Part shown: in pieces, positions 9,841 through 17,902 of the stretch
Layout: the number at the start of each line of letters is the position of its first letter
Position numbering within the stretch: the first letter of the stretch is position 1
NCBI RefSeq assembly: GCF_003846175.1
Contig: NZ_ML123044.1
Location: 577,962 to 641,961, forward strand
DNA: 64,000 bases
Reading direction: 5' to 3'
Origin: Streptomyces sp. ADI95-17
GTDB taxonomy: Bacteria; Actinomycetota; Actinomycetes; Streptomycetales; Streptomycetaceae
Position numbers and translations under genes: made by a program
Notes under the pieces: generated by a model
What the model was told of the DNA's origin: nothing
What the model saw: the letters and a program-made list of their open reading frames with translations, nothing else
Databases searched by the model: none

Positions 9841-10872
9841 TCACCTCGGCCGGTCGAGTCGCTGGATGAGCAGGTCCGCGAGGCGGTCGCGGCCGGCCGG
9901 GGCCGCGGCGTCGGTGAGGTAGATCGCGTTCAACAGCTGGTCCGTGGCCAGGAGTTCGCTGCGGGACCGCTCCAGGAAGTGGGCGATGAGGTCGTCCCCG
10001 GAGCGCGCCGCCTCGTCGCCGAGATGGGCGCGTACGAAGGTCGCGAGGCGCTGGTGGTCGGGGCGTCCGAGCTCCAGGTGGATGCAGCGGCGCATCAGGG
10101 GCGCCGGGAAGTCCCGTTCCCCGTTGCTGGTGAGCACCACGAACGGGAAGGCAGTGCACTGCACCCGGCCGCCCCGCACCGTCACCTTGTTGCCGTCGTC
10201 GTCGAGGACCTGCGCCTCTCCGTCGGGCAGCCGGTCGGCGATCCGCTCCAGCTCGGGAATGCCGAACTCGCCCTCCTCCAGCACGTTCAGCAGGTCGTTC
10301 GGCAGATCGATGTCGCTCTTGTCCAGCTCGTCGATGAGCAGCACCCGGGGCCGGTCCGAGGGCAGCAGTGCGGTGCCGAGCGGTCCGAGCCGGATGTAGC
10401 TGCCCACGTCGTCCGCGGCGCGGGCCCCGTCCGGGTCGGCCGCTGCGCTGTGCGCGGCGATCTGTACGTCCTGGAGCCGGGCGATCGCATCGTAGTGGTA
10501 CAGGCCGTCCAGCAGCGTCGTCCGGCTCACGATCGGCCAGCGCAGCACCCGGCCGAGCCCCAGCTCGTGGGCGACCGAGTGGGCCAGGGTGCTCTTTCCG
10601 GCGCCGGGTGTGCCGGTGACCAGCAGCGGACGCCGCAGATAGAGCGCGGCGTTGATCATTTCGAGCTCCTCGGCGCCCGGCCGGTGGAGTTCGGCGATGT
10701 GCCGGTGGCCGCCGAGACGCCGGTCGGCGGAGCCGTCGCCGTCGGGCCCGTCGGGGGCCGGGGCGCCACGGCTCGCGAAGTCGCGCCAGGGCGGCGGCGG
10801 GGGCAACTGCCTGATGCCTTCGTGCGGTTCGCCGGCCCCTCGGTAGATGAGCCACTCGCTGGGTTCACTCAT
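9841..10872 (-). CDS. MoxR-family AAA+ ATPase
   Basis: This 343-residue AAA+ ATPase reads from ATG 10872, which has GAGGA seven bases upstream. The N-terminus SEWLIYRGAGEPH is characteristic of MoxR proteins in vWA/VMAP loci. Walker A is GTPGAGKS (about 87-94), Walker B VLLIDELDK (about 177-185), and sensor-1 TSNGERDFP follows. A longer start at GTG 10965 overlaps the preceding stop as GTGA and would add 31 residues by translational coupling. Both starts are possible. It sits between the protease-VMAP gene and the vWA gene. MoxR ATPases act as chaperone-like remodellers with vWA partners. Confidence 0.88.
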   Translation of the reverse strand: MSEPSEWLIYRGAGEPHEGIRQLPPPPPWRDFASRGAPAPDGPDGDGSADRRLGGHRHIAELHRPGAEELEMINAALYLRRPLLVTGTPGAGKSTLAHSVAHELGLGRVLRWPIVSRTTLLDGLYHYDAIARLQDVQIAAHSAAADPDGARAADDVGSYIRLGPLGTALLPSDRPRVLLIDELDKSDIDLPNDLLNVLEEGEFGIPELERIADRLPDGEAQVLDDDGNKVTVRGGRVQCTAFPFVVLTSNGERDFPAPLMRRCIHLELGRPDHQRLATFVRAHLGDEAARSGDDLIAHFLERSRSELLATDQLLNAIYLTDAAAPAGRDRLADLLIQRLDRPR

Positions 10873-10961
10873 AACGTGTTCCTCGTCATCACTCGTCCGG
10901 CCAGGGGCAGCAGTCGAACGTGGTTCACCGTAGTCATCCGGGACAACCCTCGTAAGGGGAT

Positions 10962-13028
10962 TCACGGGGCTTGCAACAACGGGTCGGTCGGGGGCGGTTG
11001 CGGGTCTCCGTAGACCAGTGCGATGCCGTCCGACCAGAACATGTCGGGGCGGCCCTCACGCACCCCTTTCCTCAGCTCCTGGATCTTCCTCGGAAGCCGG
11101 TCGGCCACCACCGCCCCGTCGACCGTGTCGACGACCCGGAGATGGAACTCCGTGCAGGACGCCGGCCGTTCGGCCCTCGGGCGCCGCCACAGGACCACGC
11201 CGAACCCGGCGTCGAGCACCCGCGCGAACCCCACGACGCTCTGGGTGTCGTGCCGGCCGCCGTACCTGCAGAGGACCGGGACGGTCTCGTACGGCAGTCC
11301 GCGCAGCTTCGCCGTCACCGGCACGGGTACCCGCATTTCGTCGTCGCAGTCGAGGACGGCGGCCCGGGTCGGGCCGCGGCGGAGGCGGTTCCAGCGCGCT
11401 TCGTGCTCCAGGTCCGCGTCGTCGGACGGGCCGGGGCCGCTGTCCGCGCACCGCACGACCACCGGCCGCAGGACTCCGAGGGGCAGGCTGTCCGCGGGCA
11501 GCTGCCACTTCTCGACCTCCAGGTCGAGCAGCGCCGAGGGCACCACGACCTGGAGGATCGCGGGGTTGTCGGGCTCGTCGCACATCCGGAACGCCTTCCC
11601 GAGGGAGGCGCCGAGCCTGGCCGGGAGCTCGTCGGACCTGGTGCCCTGGTAGTTCTCGGTGACGGGCAGATCGACGGCCGAGAGGCGGGCGACGACCCGC
11701 CAGTCGTAGTGGTCCGGCTGCCACGCGCGGGGCTCCAGATGGAGCACGACGAATGTGGGGGCCTTCGGTGGCCGGACCGGCTCGTCGGCCGGTTCGGGTG
11801 TCCGCAGGTGCTCGGTGCCCGGGGCGTACCTGCCCTGGTTCCGGAGCCTGGCCATCTCGCGGCGGAACGGCCGCCGCAGCCGGTCCTCCGCGGTCTCCCG
11901 CACCCAGTCCCACAGGGCGTCCTCGGCGAGCCGGGTGGAGGGCACCACATAGGGGCGTTCGGCGGAGATGGCGCTCATGCAGTAGCGCAGGATGCGCTCC
12001 AGCGCCTCGTCGCCCTCGCGTGCGTCGTACAGGACGCCCAGCCCGTCGCGCCAGCCCCGGGGGGCCGGGACGCCGACGGTCCGGTATCCGTACCCGAGGT
12101 CGCCGAGGATGTCGAGCAGGCTGCGGGTGCTGACCGGCGGAGGGAGCTTGGCGAGCCGCCCCAGCAGGTCGACGCGCTGCTGCGGGGTGAGCGCCGGGCC
12201 CGCCACGGTGCCCAGGTCCCGCTGGACGTCCGCCCAGGTCTCCTCGTCGTCCACGGGGTTGTTGTGCCGGTCGGCGTGGTAGCGGTCATGGGCGTGGAAC
12301 ACGGCTTGGTACGGGTCGTCTGACTCGGCCGTGGCGGCCCGGACCGGCACGGGCAGCGTGCGCAGCCGCTCCACGCCGATCGCCGTACCGCCGTCGGTGT
12401 CGGTGGAGCGCGACTTGAGTACGCCGACGACCTCGCCCCGGGCCAGGTCGACCACGGGTCCGCCGGACATGCCCGCGTACAGCTGGCTCGCCTCGATCAG
12501 CACCTGTTCGTCGCCGTCGGCCCAGTCGTCGACGGTGCCCACCACCCGGCACTCCCGGCCGAGCCGCTTGAGCGCCCCCGCTCCGCCGGCCGCCCAGCCC
12601 GCGAAGTAGTACGCGCCGCGGTTCATGCCCGTGGAGCGCTCGCTGAGGTACACGCAGGGGTGTTCGACGGGCCGGACCAGCTGGATGAGCGCGAGATCGG
12701 GGGCCGGCCAGCCGCCCGTGCCGGGCCGTTCCTCGGGCAGGGCCGCCACGACCGTGCCCCCGACCCGGACGGCATCGCCGCCGCGAGCGGTCTTGTAGAC
12801 CACGTTCACCTGACGCCCCCTCCCCTCCATCGCCACGTGCGCGCACGTGAGGACCCAGCTGGGAGCGATGAAGAAGCCGCTCCCCAGGAAGTCGCCGTCG
12901 GATCCTTCAGGGGCATACCCGGGCTCCGGACGATGGATGCGCACCGTCGCGTCCTTCACGAGGCTCATCAGCGCGGATTCCGCCCCGTTCGGCCCCTGCC
13001 ACGCGCCCCCGCCCGGTGGCTGCGTCAC
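10962..13028 (-). CDS. Trypsin-like serine protease fused to VMAP-C-like region
   Basis: The GTG at 13028 overlaps the upstream stop (GTGA), giving 688 residues. The first ~240 residues form a chymotrypsin-fold protease. The apparent triad is His64 in TCAHV, Asp111 in PAPDLALIQL and Ser188 in GMSGGPVVD. A middle helical segment (~260-420) precedes a C-terminal half (FVVLHLEPRAWQPDHYDWRV onward) resembling the vWA-MoxR-associated protein C-terminal domain. No signal peptide is seen, so it is cytoplasmic. The reading upstream of 13028 is an Arg-rich out-of-frame extension and was excluded. It is probably the protease effector of the adjacent MoxR/vWA system. VMAP-C assignment is by resemblance. 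Confidence 0.82.
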   Translation of the reverse strand: MTQPPGGGAWQGPNGAESALMSLVKDATVRIHRPEPGYAPEGSDGDFLGSGFFIAPSWVLTCAHVAMEGRGRQVNVVYKTARGGDAVRVGGTVVAALPEERPGTGGWPAPDLALIQLVRPVEHPCVYLSERSTGMNRGAYYFAGWAAGGAGALKRLGRECRVVGTVDDWADGDEQVLIEASQLYAGMSGGPVVDLARGEVVGVLKSRSTDTDGGTAIGVERLRTLPVPVRAATAESDDPYQAVFHAHDRYHADRHNNPVDDEETWADVQRDLGTVAGPALTPQQRVDLLGRLAKLPPPVSTRSLLDILGDLGYGYRTVGVPAPRGWRDGLGVLYDAREGDEALERILRYCMSAISAERPYVVPSTRLAEDALWDWVRETAEDRLRRPFRREMARLRNQGRYAPGTEHLRTPEPADEPVRPPKAPTFVVLHLEPRAWQPDHYDWRVVARLSAVDLPVTENYQGTRSDELPARLGASLGKAFRMCDEPDNPAILQVVVPSALLDLEVEKWQLPADSLPLGVLRPVVVRCADSGPGPSDDADLEHEARWNRLRRGPTRAAVLDCDDEMRVPVPVTAKLRGLPYETVPVLCRYGGRHDTQSVVGFARVLDAGFGVVLWRRPRAERPASCTEFHLRVVDTVDGAVVADRLPRKIQELRKGVREGRPDMFWSDGIALVYGDPQPPPTDPLLQAP

Positions 13029-13570
13029 GATCCGCTTCCGTCGTCCGGCGCGGTGCCGCCCGTATGCGCCGGTGCGCCGGTGGATGCCCCGGCGGCCGGA
13101 TCGGTGGCGGGCCGCACCGCGGGAGCGGAGGGTGCGGGCGGGACGGAGGGAACGGGCGGGACTGACGGAGCGGGCGGGGCCAAGGGTGCGGGATCGGCGG
13201 GTGGGTCGAGCGGCGGCCCGCCGCCGTTCCACGTCAGCGTGACCTTGATCGACCCCTTGGCCTCGCCGTCCGCGAGCAGCCCGACGACCTTGCCGGACTT
13301 CGCGGTGAGCTCGATGCCGAACTCGACGCTCACCTCGTCGGGCCGCACGGACCGCAGCGGCTCGGCGAGCGAACGCGCCACGCTGGTCACGACCCCTTGC
13401 AGGCTCTCGACCCGGGCCTGCACCCGATCGGCGATGTTCCCGGCGCCGATGTCCGTGAACGACGGGCCCGATCCGGGCTGCGCCAGCTCCTCGGCTCCGG
13501 AGATCCGCGCCCAGACCTCCGTACCGTCGGGCATCTCAATGCGCGTAATACGGGCGTCGCTGTCACCCAT
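13025..13570 (-). CDS. CU044_2847/trypsin-co-occurring domain protein
   Basis: This 181-residue protein has an N-terminal domain of about 120 residues: RITRIEMPDGTEVWARI, a helix, then DEVSVEFGIELTAKSGKVV, IKVTLTW. It is followed by a Pro/Ala-rich disordered tail of ~60 residues. The core matches the small family found next to trypsin-like proteases in actinobacterial conflict loci. It is the first gene of the minus-strand cluster and overlaps the protease gene by 4 bp, so it should be stoichiometrically coupled to it. It probably serves as an adaptor or sensor. No catalytic motif is visible. Confidence 0.75.
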   Translation of the reverse strand: MGDSDARITRIEMPDGTEVWARISGAEELAQPGSGPSFTDIGAGNIADRVQARVESLQGVVTSVARSLAEPLRSVRPDEVSVEFGIELTAKSGKVVGLLADGEAKGSIKVTLTWNGGGPPLDPPADPAPLAPPAPSVPPVPSVPPAPSAPAVRPATDPAAGASTGAPAHTGGTAPDDGSGS

Positions 13571-13799
13571 GAAACCCCCCGTTCCCCAACTACCCGCAGG
13601 CTAACGGCAGTCCGCGTCCGATGCGAGGTACATGGACGGGTACACGGACCAGGACGCGGGGGTGGCGCCGGCCGGTTCTCGGCGGGATCGCGGGGGTGGT
13701 GCGGGCCGGTCCGGACGGGTCTCGGAGCAGCCGGAGCGTACGGTCCGGGGACCCGCTCCCGCCCGTCGGGGGGCTGTCACCAGGCATTAGGCTTGCCGC
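13571..13799. promoter_or_regulatory. divergent intergenic region, conflict system / DUF6104 gene
   Basis: These 229 bp separate the trypsin-co-occurring gene (minus) from the DUF6104 gene (plus) and must carry both promoters. It is unusually G-rich. No clear operator palindrome was found. Confidence 0.35.
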
Positions 13800-13982
13800 A
13801 TGTACTTCACCGACCGCGGTATCGAGGAGCTGGAGAAGCGGCGAGGCGAGGAAGAGGTCACTTTCGAGTGGCTCGCCGAGCAGCTCCGTACGTTCGTCGA
13901 TCTCAATCCCGACTTCGAGGTGCCGGTCGAGCGCCTCGCGACCTGGCTGGCCCGGCTCGACGACGAGGACGACGACGAATAG
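13800..13982 (+). CDS. DUF6104 family small acidic protein
   Basis: This 60-residue protein (MYFTDRGIEELEKRR start, LDDEDDDE end) is typical of a short, highly conserved Streptomyces family of unknown function, DUF6104. It is mostly helical with a strongly acidic C-terminus. No membrane segment or metal motif is present. It is a monocistronic gene between two minus-strand genes. No function is proposed. Confidence 0.8.
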   Translation: MYFTDRGIEELEKRRGEEEVTFEWLAEQLRTFVDLNPDFEVPVERLATWLARLDDEDDDE

Positions 13983-14041
13983 TCGCTCGTGCGGTCACTG
14001 ACGAGCTGCTCTCTTGGTCACTCGCGCAGCCACTCGCTTGG

Positions 14042-14941
14042 TCACCCGCGTAGCCGCTCGCGCCCGTCCGCCGTTTCCCCGGCGCCCCTGATCCGGTCGT
14101 AGGCGAGCCCGAGCGCCCCGTGCGCCACCAGCAGCGCCCCCGCGAGCGCCCATCCGCCGCCGTGGCGCCTGATCCCCCGGAGGACCAGCGGCAGTCCGGC
14201 GGCGAGCTGGGCACCGGCCAGCATCCGGGCCCTGGGGCCGCGCATCCAGGGCCCCAGGCGGCTGCTCTCGACCGCGTCGAGTTCGGCCCGCACCGCCCCG
14301 CGCCAGCCGGTCCAGGCGACCGGTTCCGCCTCGGGCCGGCCGTCGGCCGCCGCGTACAGCCGGTCGCCGGGCGTGTCCGGGTCCAGGCCGGGCGGCAGGA
14401 TCAGCCCGATCCGGGTCAGTACGGCGAGCAGCCCGCGCAGCCGGATGCGCGCGTCGGCGTCCGGGTCCGGGCGGGTCAGTTCTTCGAGCGCCTGGACGTC
14501 CAGTACGGGGTCGAGGCCGAGGCGCTCGGCGAACGTGCGCATGGCCTCGTCCTCACCGGCCGGGGTGCCGTCCGCGAGCCAGACGTAGCCGACCGGGCGG
14601 CGGAAACCGGCGGCGAGCGTGTAGCCGGCCCGGTCGCCGTCCCACCACAGGGCGAGCACGGGCCACGTCGAGCCGACCGCGAGCGCGGTGGCCCAGCCGG
14701 ACACGACCCGGTCGACCGGCTCCATGACGTCCGCGACACGGAATCCGGGACCGCCGTCGGAACCGGGACCGCCGTCGGAACCGGCCCCCCGCCAGGGCTT
14801 TCCCTCGGGTACGAGGACGGACCATACGTCTCCGGCGGGGGCGAGCAGCATCCGCTCGCGCAGCAGGGTGGCCACCGGCCGCACGGCCTCCGGTTCGGCC
14901 CGGCACAGCAGCAGCGCCCCCGCGGGAGATGTCGCATTCAT
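14042..14941 (-). CDS. Conserved hypothetical actinobacterial protein
   Basis: This 299-residue protein begins MNATSPAGALLLCRAEPEAVRP. It has a short internal tandem (GSDGGPGSDGG near residue 60) encoded by a duplicated GGACCGCCGTCGGAACC repeat. A possible membrane-proximal hydrophobic stretch near the C-terminus (GGWALAGALLVAHGALGL) may be a single transmembrane or re-entrant helix. I do not recognise a domain. Neighbouring genes give no functional hint. Confidence 0.7.
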   Translation of the reverse strand: MNATSPAGALLLCRAEPEAVRPVATLLRERMLLAPAGDVWSVLVPEGKPWRGAGSDGGPGSDGGPGFRVADVMEPVDRVVSGWATALAVGSTWPVLALWWDGDRAGYTLAAGFRRPVGYVWLADGTPAGEDEAMRTFAERLGLDPVLDVQALEELTRPDPDADARIRLRGLLAVLTRIGLILPPGLDPDTPGDRLYAAADGRPEAEPVAWTGWRGAVRAELDAVESSRLGPWMRGPRARMLAGAQLAAGLPLVLRGIRRHGGGWALAGALLVAHGALGLAYDRIRGAGETADGRERLRG

Positions 14942-15021
14942 GCCTCACACGCTAGGGCAATTTGCCCGCATTCGACGCCCTTTGATCCCCCGACGGCCGC
15001 CCGAGGGCATCGCGACGCGCC

Positions 15022-15070
15022 TTGACTTCGCCGTTCCGCGATATATCGTGTTCCCCAAGAGACGCGATAT
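15022..15070 (+). promoter_or_regulatory. promoter and PadR-type operator of DUF4097-PadR operon
   Basis: A TTGACT -35-like hexamer at 15022-15027 is followed by a perfect palindrome CGATATATCG (15039-15048) and a further CGATAT at 15065-15070. This AT-rich island in GC-rich DNA sits about 40-85 bp upstream of the operon start. That is the position expected for autoregulation by the PadR protein encoded second in the operon. Binding is inferred. Confidence 0.55.
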
Positions 15071-15106
15071 GTTGCGTCACGCCGTACTCCCCGGGAGGTC
15101 AGATCC

Positions 15107-15964
15107 GTGCCTGCGTCGACATGGGCCATCGCCGAGCCCCAGAAACTGACCTTCGACGCCCCCGTGACGTCGCTCAATGTGCGCATCGTCGGGGGCGCCG
15201 TCAATGTCGTCGGCACCGAGGAGCCGACCGCCCGGCTGGAGGTCTCCGGGATCGAGGGTCCGCCGCTGATAGTGACCCTGGAGGACGGCACCCTCACCGT
15301 CGCGTACGAGGACCTGCCCTGGCAGGGCTTCCTGAAGTGGTTCGACCGCAAGGGCTGGCATCGCAGCGCGGTCGTCTCGCTCGCCGTGCCGACCGGCGCG
15401 GCGGTGGAGGTCGGCGTCGTCGGCGCGGGCGCGGTCGTCTCCGGGATCCGCGGGCGTACGGACGTCCGGGGCGTCACCGGAGACACCACGCTCGTCGGGC
15501 TCGCGGGGCCGGTGCTGGCCGAGACGGTCTCCGGCAGCGTGGAGGCCCAGTCGGTCACCGGCGAGCTCCGCTTCCACTCGGTCTCGGGCGATCTGACGGT
15601 CGTCGAGGGCGCCGGGGCCTCGGTTCGGGCGGAGTCGGTCAGCGGCAACATGGTGCTCGACCTGGACCCGACCGGGAAGCCCACGGACATCCGGCTGACC
15701 ACGGTCTCCGGCGAGGTCGCCATCCGGCTGCCGCACCCGGCGGACGCGACGGTCGAGGCCAACACCGCGAGCGGCTCCGTCTCCAACGGGTTCGAGGATC
15801 TGCGGGTCAGCGGCCAGTGGGGCACGAAGAAGATCACCGGCACACTCGGCGCCGGGACCGGCAAACTGCGCGCGACGACCGTCTCGGGCTCGATCGCCCT
15901 GCTGCGCCGCCCACCGGCCGAGGACGGTACGTACGATGCCGAGCCGACCGGAAAGGTGCTCTGA
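15107..15964 (+). CDS. DUF4097 family beta-strand repeat protein
   Basis: This 285-residue protein starts at GTG 15107. It consists of repeating short beta-strand units with TVSG/SVSG turns (AETVSGSVEA, RAESVSGNMV, LTTVSGEVAI, ATTVSGSIAL), the hallmark of DUF4097 putative adhesin/right-handed solenoid proteins. There is no signal peptide or membrane segment. It lies one base upstream of the PadR gene, so the pair is an operon. In Streptomyces this pair is common, and the DUF4097 protein is probably a PadR-regulated envelope-stress component. The function is unproven. Confidence 0.85.
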   Translation: MPASTWAIAEPQKLTFDAPVTSLNVRIVGGAVNVVGTEEPTARLEVSGIEGPPLIVTLEDGTLTVAYEDLPWQGFLKWFDRKGWHRSAVVSLAVPTGAAVEVGVVGAGAVVSGIRGRTDVRGVTGDTTLVGLAGPVLAETVSGSVEAQSVTGELRFHSVSGDLTVVEGAGASVRAESVSGNMVLDLDPTGKPTDIRLTTVSGEVAIRLPHPADATVEANTASGSVSNGFEDLRVSGQWGTKKITGTLGAGTGKLRATTVSGSIALLRRPPAEDGTYDAEPTGKVL

Positions 15965-15965
15965 C

Positions 15966-16991
15966 ATGCCCCCCGTATTCGCCCACGGCCGCCTCCGCCT
16001 CTATCTGCTGAAACTCCTCGACGAGGCCCCTCGCCACGGATACGAGGTGATCCGGCTCCTGGAGGAGCGCTTCCAGGGGCTGTACGCCCCCTCGGCGGGC
16101 ACGGTCTACCCCCGCCTGGCCAAGCTGGAGGCCGAGGGCCTGGTCACCCATGCCACCGAGGGCGGCCGCAAGGTCTACTCGATCACCGACGCGGGCCGCG
16201 CCGAGCTGGCCGGCCGCACCGGCGAACTGGCCGATCTGGAACTGGAGATCCGGGATTCGGTCGCCGAACTGGCCGCCGAGATACGGGACGACGTGCGCGG
16301 CGCCGCCGGCAAGCTGCGCAGCGAGATGCGGGCCGCGGCGCACGAGACCCGGCACACCGGCTCCGGCTCCGGCTCGGGCTCCGGCACCGACTCGGGCTCG
16401 GGCTCGGGGCGCAAGGGTGACTGGGAGTCCGCCTTCGGCGACCTCGCGGACTTCGGCGACAAGGAGGCGTGGCGCGCCGCCAAGGAGGAGCTGCGCAAGG
16501 CCAAGCAGGAGTGGAAGGAGCAGGCCCGCCGGGCGAAGGACGAGTCCCGCCGCGCCCGTGAGGACGCCCAGCAGGCCCGCCGCCAGGCCAAGGAGGCCCA
16601 GGACAGGGCGCGCGAGCAGATGCAGAACGCCGCCCGGCAGGTCCAGGAGCACTTCGCCCGGGGCGACTGGCCCTCGGGCGTACGGGAGGGACTGGCCGAG
16701 ATCACCGGCCAGCTCGGCGGCCTCGCCAGGACGGGCGCATGGCCCCCGTACGCGAAGCCGGAGCCGGCCGACACCGACGCGGACGCCGACTGGGGCAAGG
16801 ACATCCCCCGCACCGGCGATCCGGCCCGCGACCTGGACCGGCTGCTCGACCGCTTCCGCGACGACATCCGCGACGCGGCACGGGACAAGGGCGTCACGGA
16901 GGACCAGCTGACGGAGGCCCGCCGCCATCTGTCGACGGCGGCGACCCACATCGGGACGCTGCTGCGGAAGGGCGACGACGGGCCGAAGTGA
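15966..16991 (+). CDS. PadR-family transcriptional regulator with long coiled tail
   Basis: The ATG at 15966 lies just after the preceding stop, giving 341 residues. Residues ~5-85 form a PadR winged helix (LYLLKLLDEAPRHGYEVIRLLEE, GTVYPRLAKLEAEGLV). Unlike typical 110-190 residue PadR proteins it continues with a Gly/Ser repeat (GSGSGSGSGTDSGSGSG, about 135-151) and an Arg/Lys/Glu-rich coiled-coil (KAKQEWKEQARRAKDE onward). It probably represses its own operon through the palindrome at 15039-15070. The long charged tail may mediate oligomerisation. Confidence 0.88.
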   Translation: MPPVFAHGRLRLYLLKLLDEAPRHGYEVIRLLEERFQGLYAPSAGTVYPRLAKLEAEGLVTHATEGGRKVYSITDAGRAELAGRTGELADLELEIRDSVAELAAEIRDDVRGAAGKLRSEMRAAAHETRHTGSGSGSGSGTDSGSGSGRKGDWESAFGDLADFGDKEAWRAAKEELRKAKQEWKEQARRAKDESRRAREDAQQARRQAKEAQDRAREQMQNAARQVQEHFARGDWPSGVREGLAEITGQLGGLARTGAWPPYAKPEPADTDADADWGKDIPRTGDPARDLDRLLDRFRDDIRDAARDKGVTEDQLTEARRHLSTAATHIGTLLRKGDDGPK

Positions 16992-17036
16992 CGGGGCGGG
17001 GACGGGGCCGGAACCGGAGGCCGGGCCGGACGGGGG

Positions 17037-17612
17037 TCAGCCCGCCTTCCTGAACCGCTCCCCCTCCCCTTCCTCCCCGCCCCCGTACAGCGCGCGGTTC
17101 ACCGTCCCGTACGTGGCGCCGTGCGCGGCGAGCACTTCGGCGGCCGCGCCGGGACAGGCGGTGAGTGCCAGGAGAAGGTGTTCGTCGCCGATGAAGCGGT
17201 CCCCGCGCCCGGCCGCGATCCGCAGCGACCTGGCCAGGATGCCCTTCGCCCCGCGGCTGAACGGTCGGCGCCGCGCACCGCGCCGCCGGGCCCGGTCGAG
17301 CGCGCCCTCGCCGTGCGCCTCCTCGACGCGGGCGACGATCTCGGTCACGTCGATGCCGAGACCGGCGAGCGCCTCGGTGTCCGCCCGGGTCAGCCCACCG
17401 TGGCGTCGGACCGTGGCAAGCTCGGCCTCGACAGACGCGCGACGGTCCGCCAGCCCGAGTGAGGTGACGGCGAACGCGGCCCGCCCCTCCTGCCGGTCCA
17501 GCAACGCGAGCAGCAGATGCTCCTCGCCGACCGATGCGGCATCGGTCCGTTCGGCATGGGTCACGGCGCCGGTCACGACTTCCCGGGCGTTCCCGGTGAA
17601 TCGTTCGAACAT
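17037..17612 (-). CDS. Clp N-terminal domain protein
   Basis: This 191-residue protein starting MFERFTGNAREVV carries two Clp-N repeats: EEHLLLALLDRQEG at ~30-43 and DEHLLLALTACPG at ~145-157. It has no AAA+ ATPase module. Such stand-alone ClpC/ClpB N-domain proteins may bind substrates or adaptors. Its ATG overlaps the TGA of the upstream HTH gene (TGATG), so the two are coupled. Confidence 0.85.
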   Translation of the reverse strand: MFERFTGNAREVVTGAVTHAERTDAASVGEEHLLLALLDRQEGRAAFAVTSLGLADRRASVEAELATVRRHGGLTRADTEALAGLGIDVTEIVARVEEAHGEGALDRARRRGARRRPFSRGAKGILARSLRIAAGRGDRFIGDEHLLLALTACPGAAAEVLAAHGATYGTVNRALYGGGEEGEGERFRKAG

Positions 17613-17821
17613 CACTGCCTCCCGTACTTCTTGTGCACGGCCTGCCTGCTGACGCCCAGTTCGGCCGCGATCTCCTGCCACGACCAGCCCTGCACGCGGG
17701 CGCTCCTGACCTGTACGGCTTCGAGCTGCTCCAGCAGCCGGCGCAGCGCGGCGACCGCCCGCAGCCCCACCCGGGGGTCACGGTCACCGGCACGCGCGGC
17801 GAGATCCGTCGCTTCAGTCAT
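17612..17821 (-). CDS. Small helix-turn-helix regulator
   Basis: This 69-residue protein has a C-terminal HTH (WSWQEIAAELGVSRQAVHKKYGRQ region) resembling sigma-70 region-4/Fis-like HTH domains. It is coupled by stop-start overlap to the Clp-N gene. An inverted repeat TGTCAACCGCGATTGACA sits just upstream (about 17851-17868), with a second TCAACGTAGGTTGA at 17825-17838. Both fit autoregulation by a dimeric regulator. Confidence 0.8.
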   Translation of the reverse strand: MTEATDLAARAGDRDPRVGLRAVAALRRLLEQLEAVQVRSARVQGWSWQEIAAELGVSRQAVHKKYGRQ

Positions 17822-17824
17822 GAT

Positions 17825-17868
17825 GTCAACGTAGGTTGACGCACCCCGCCTGTCAACCGCGATTGACA
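17825..17868 (-). promoter_or_regulatory. paired inverted repeats upstream of HTH/Clp-N operon
   Basis: TCAACGTAGGTTGA (17825-17838) and TGTCAACCGCGATTGACA (17851-17868) are two imperfect palindromes sharing TCAAC/GTTGA half-sites, directly upstream of the HTH gene. They are likely operator sites overlapping its promoter. This is inferred from symmetry and position. Confidence 0.5.
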
Positions 17869-17902
17869 GGCGGGGGCATACGACGTGCGCCGTGCGGGCC
17901 GT

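Noticed and set aside
13029..13232. N-terminal extension of the trypsin-VMAP protein
   Set aside because: Arg-rich out-of-frame translation of the upstream gene's disordered tail; GTG 13028 with a GTGA overlap is the better start.
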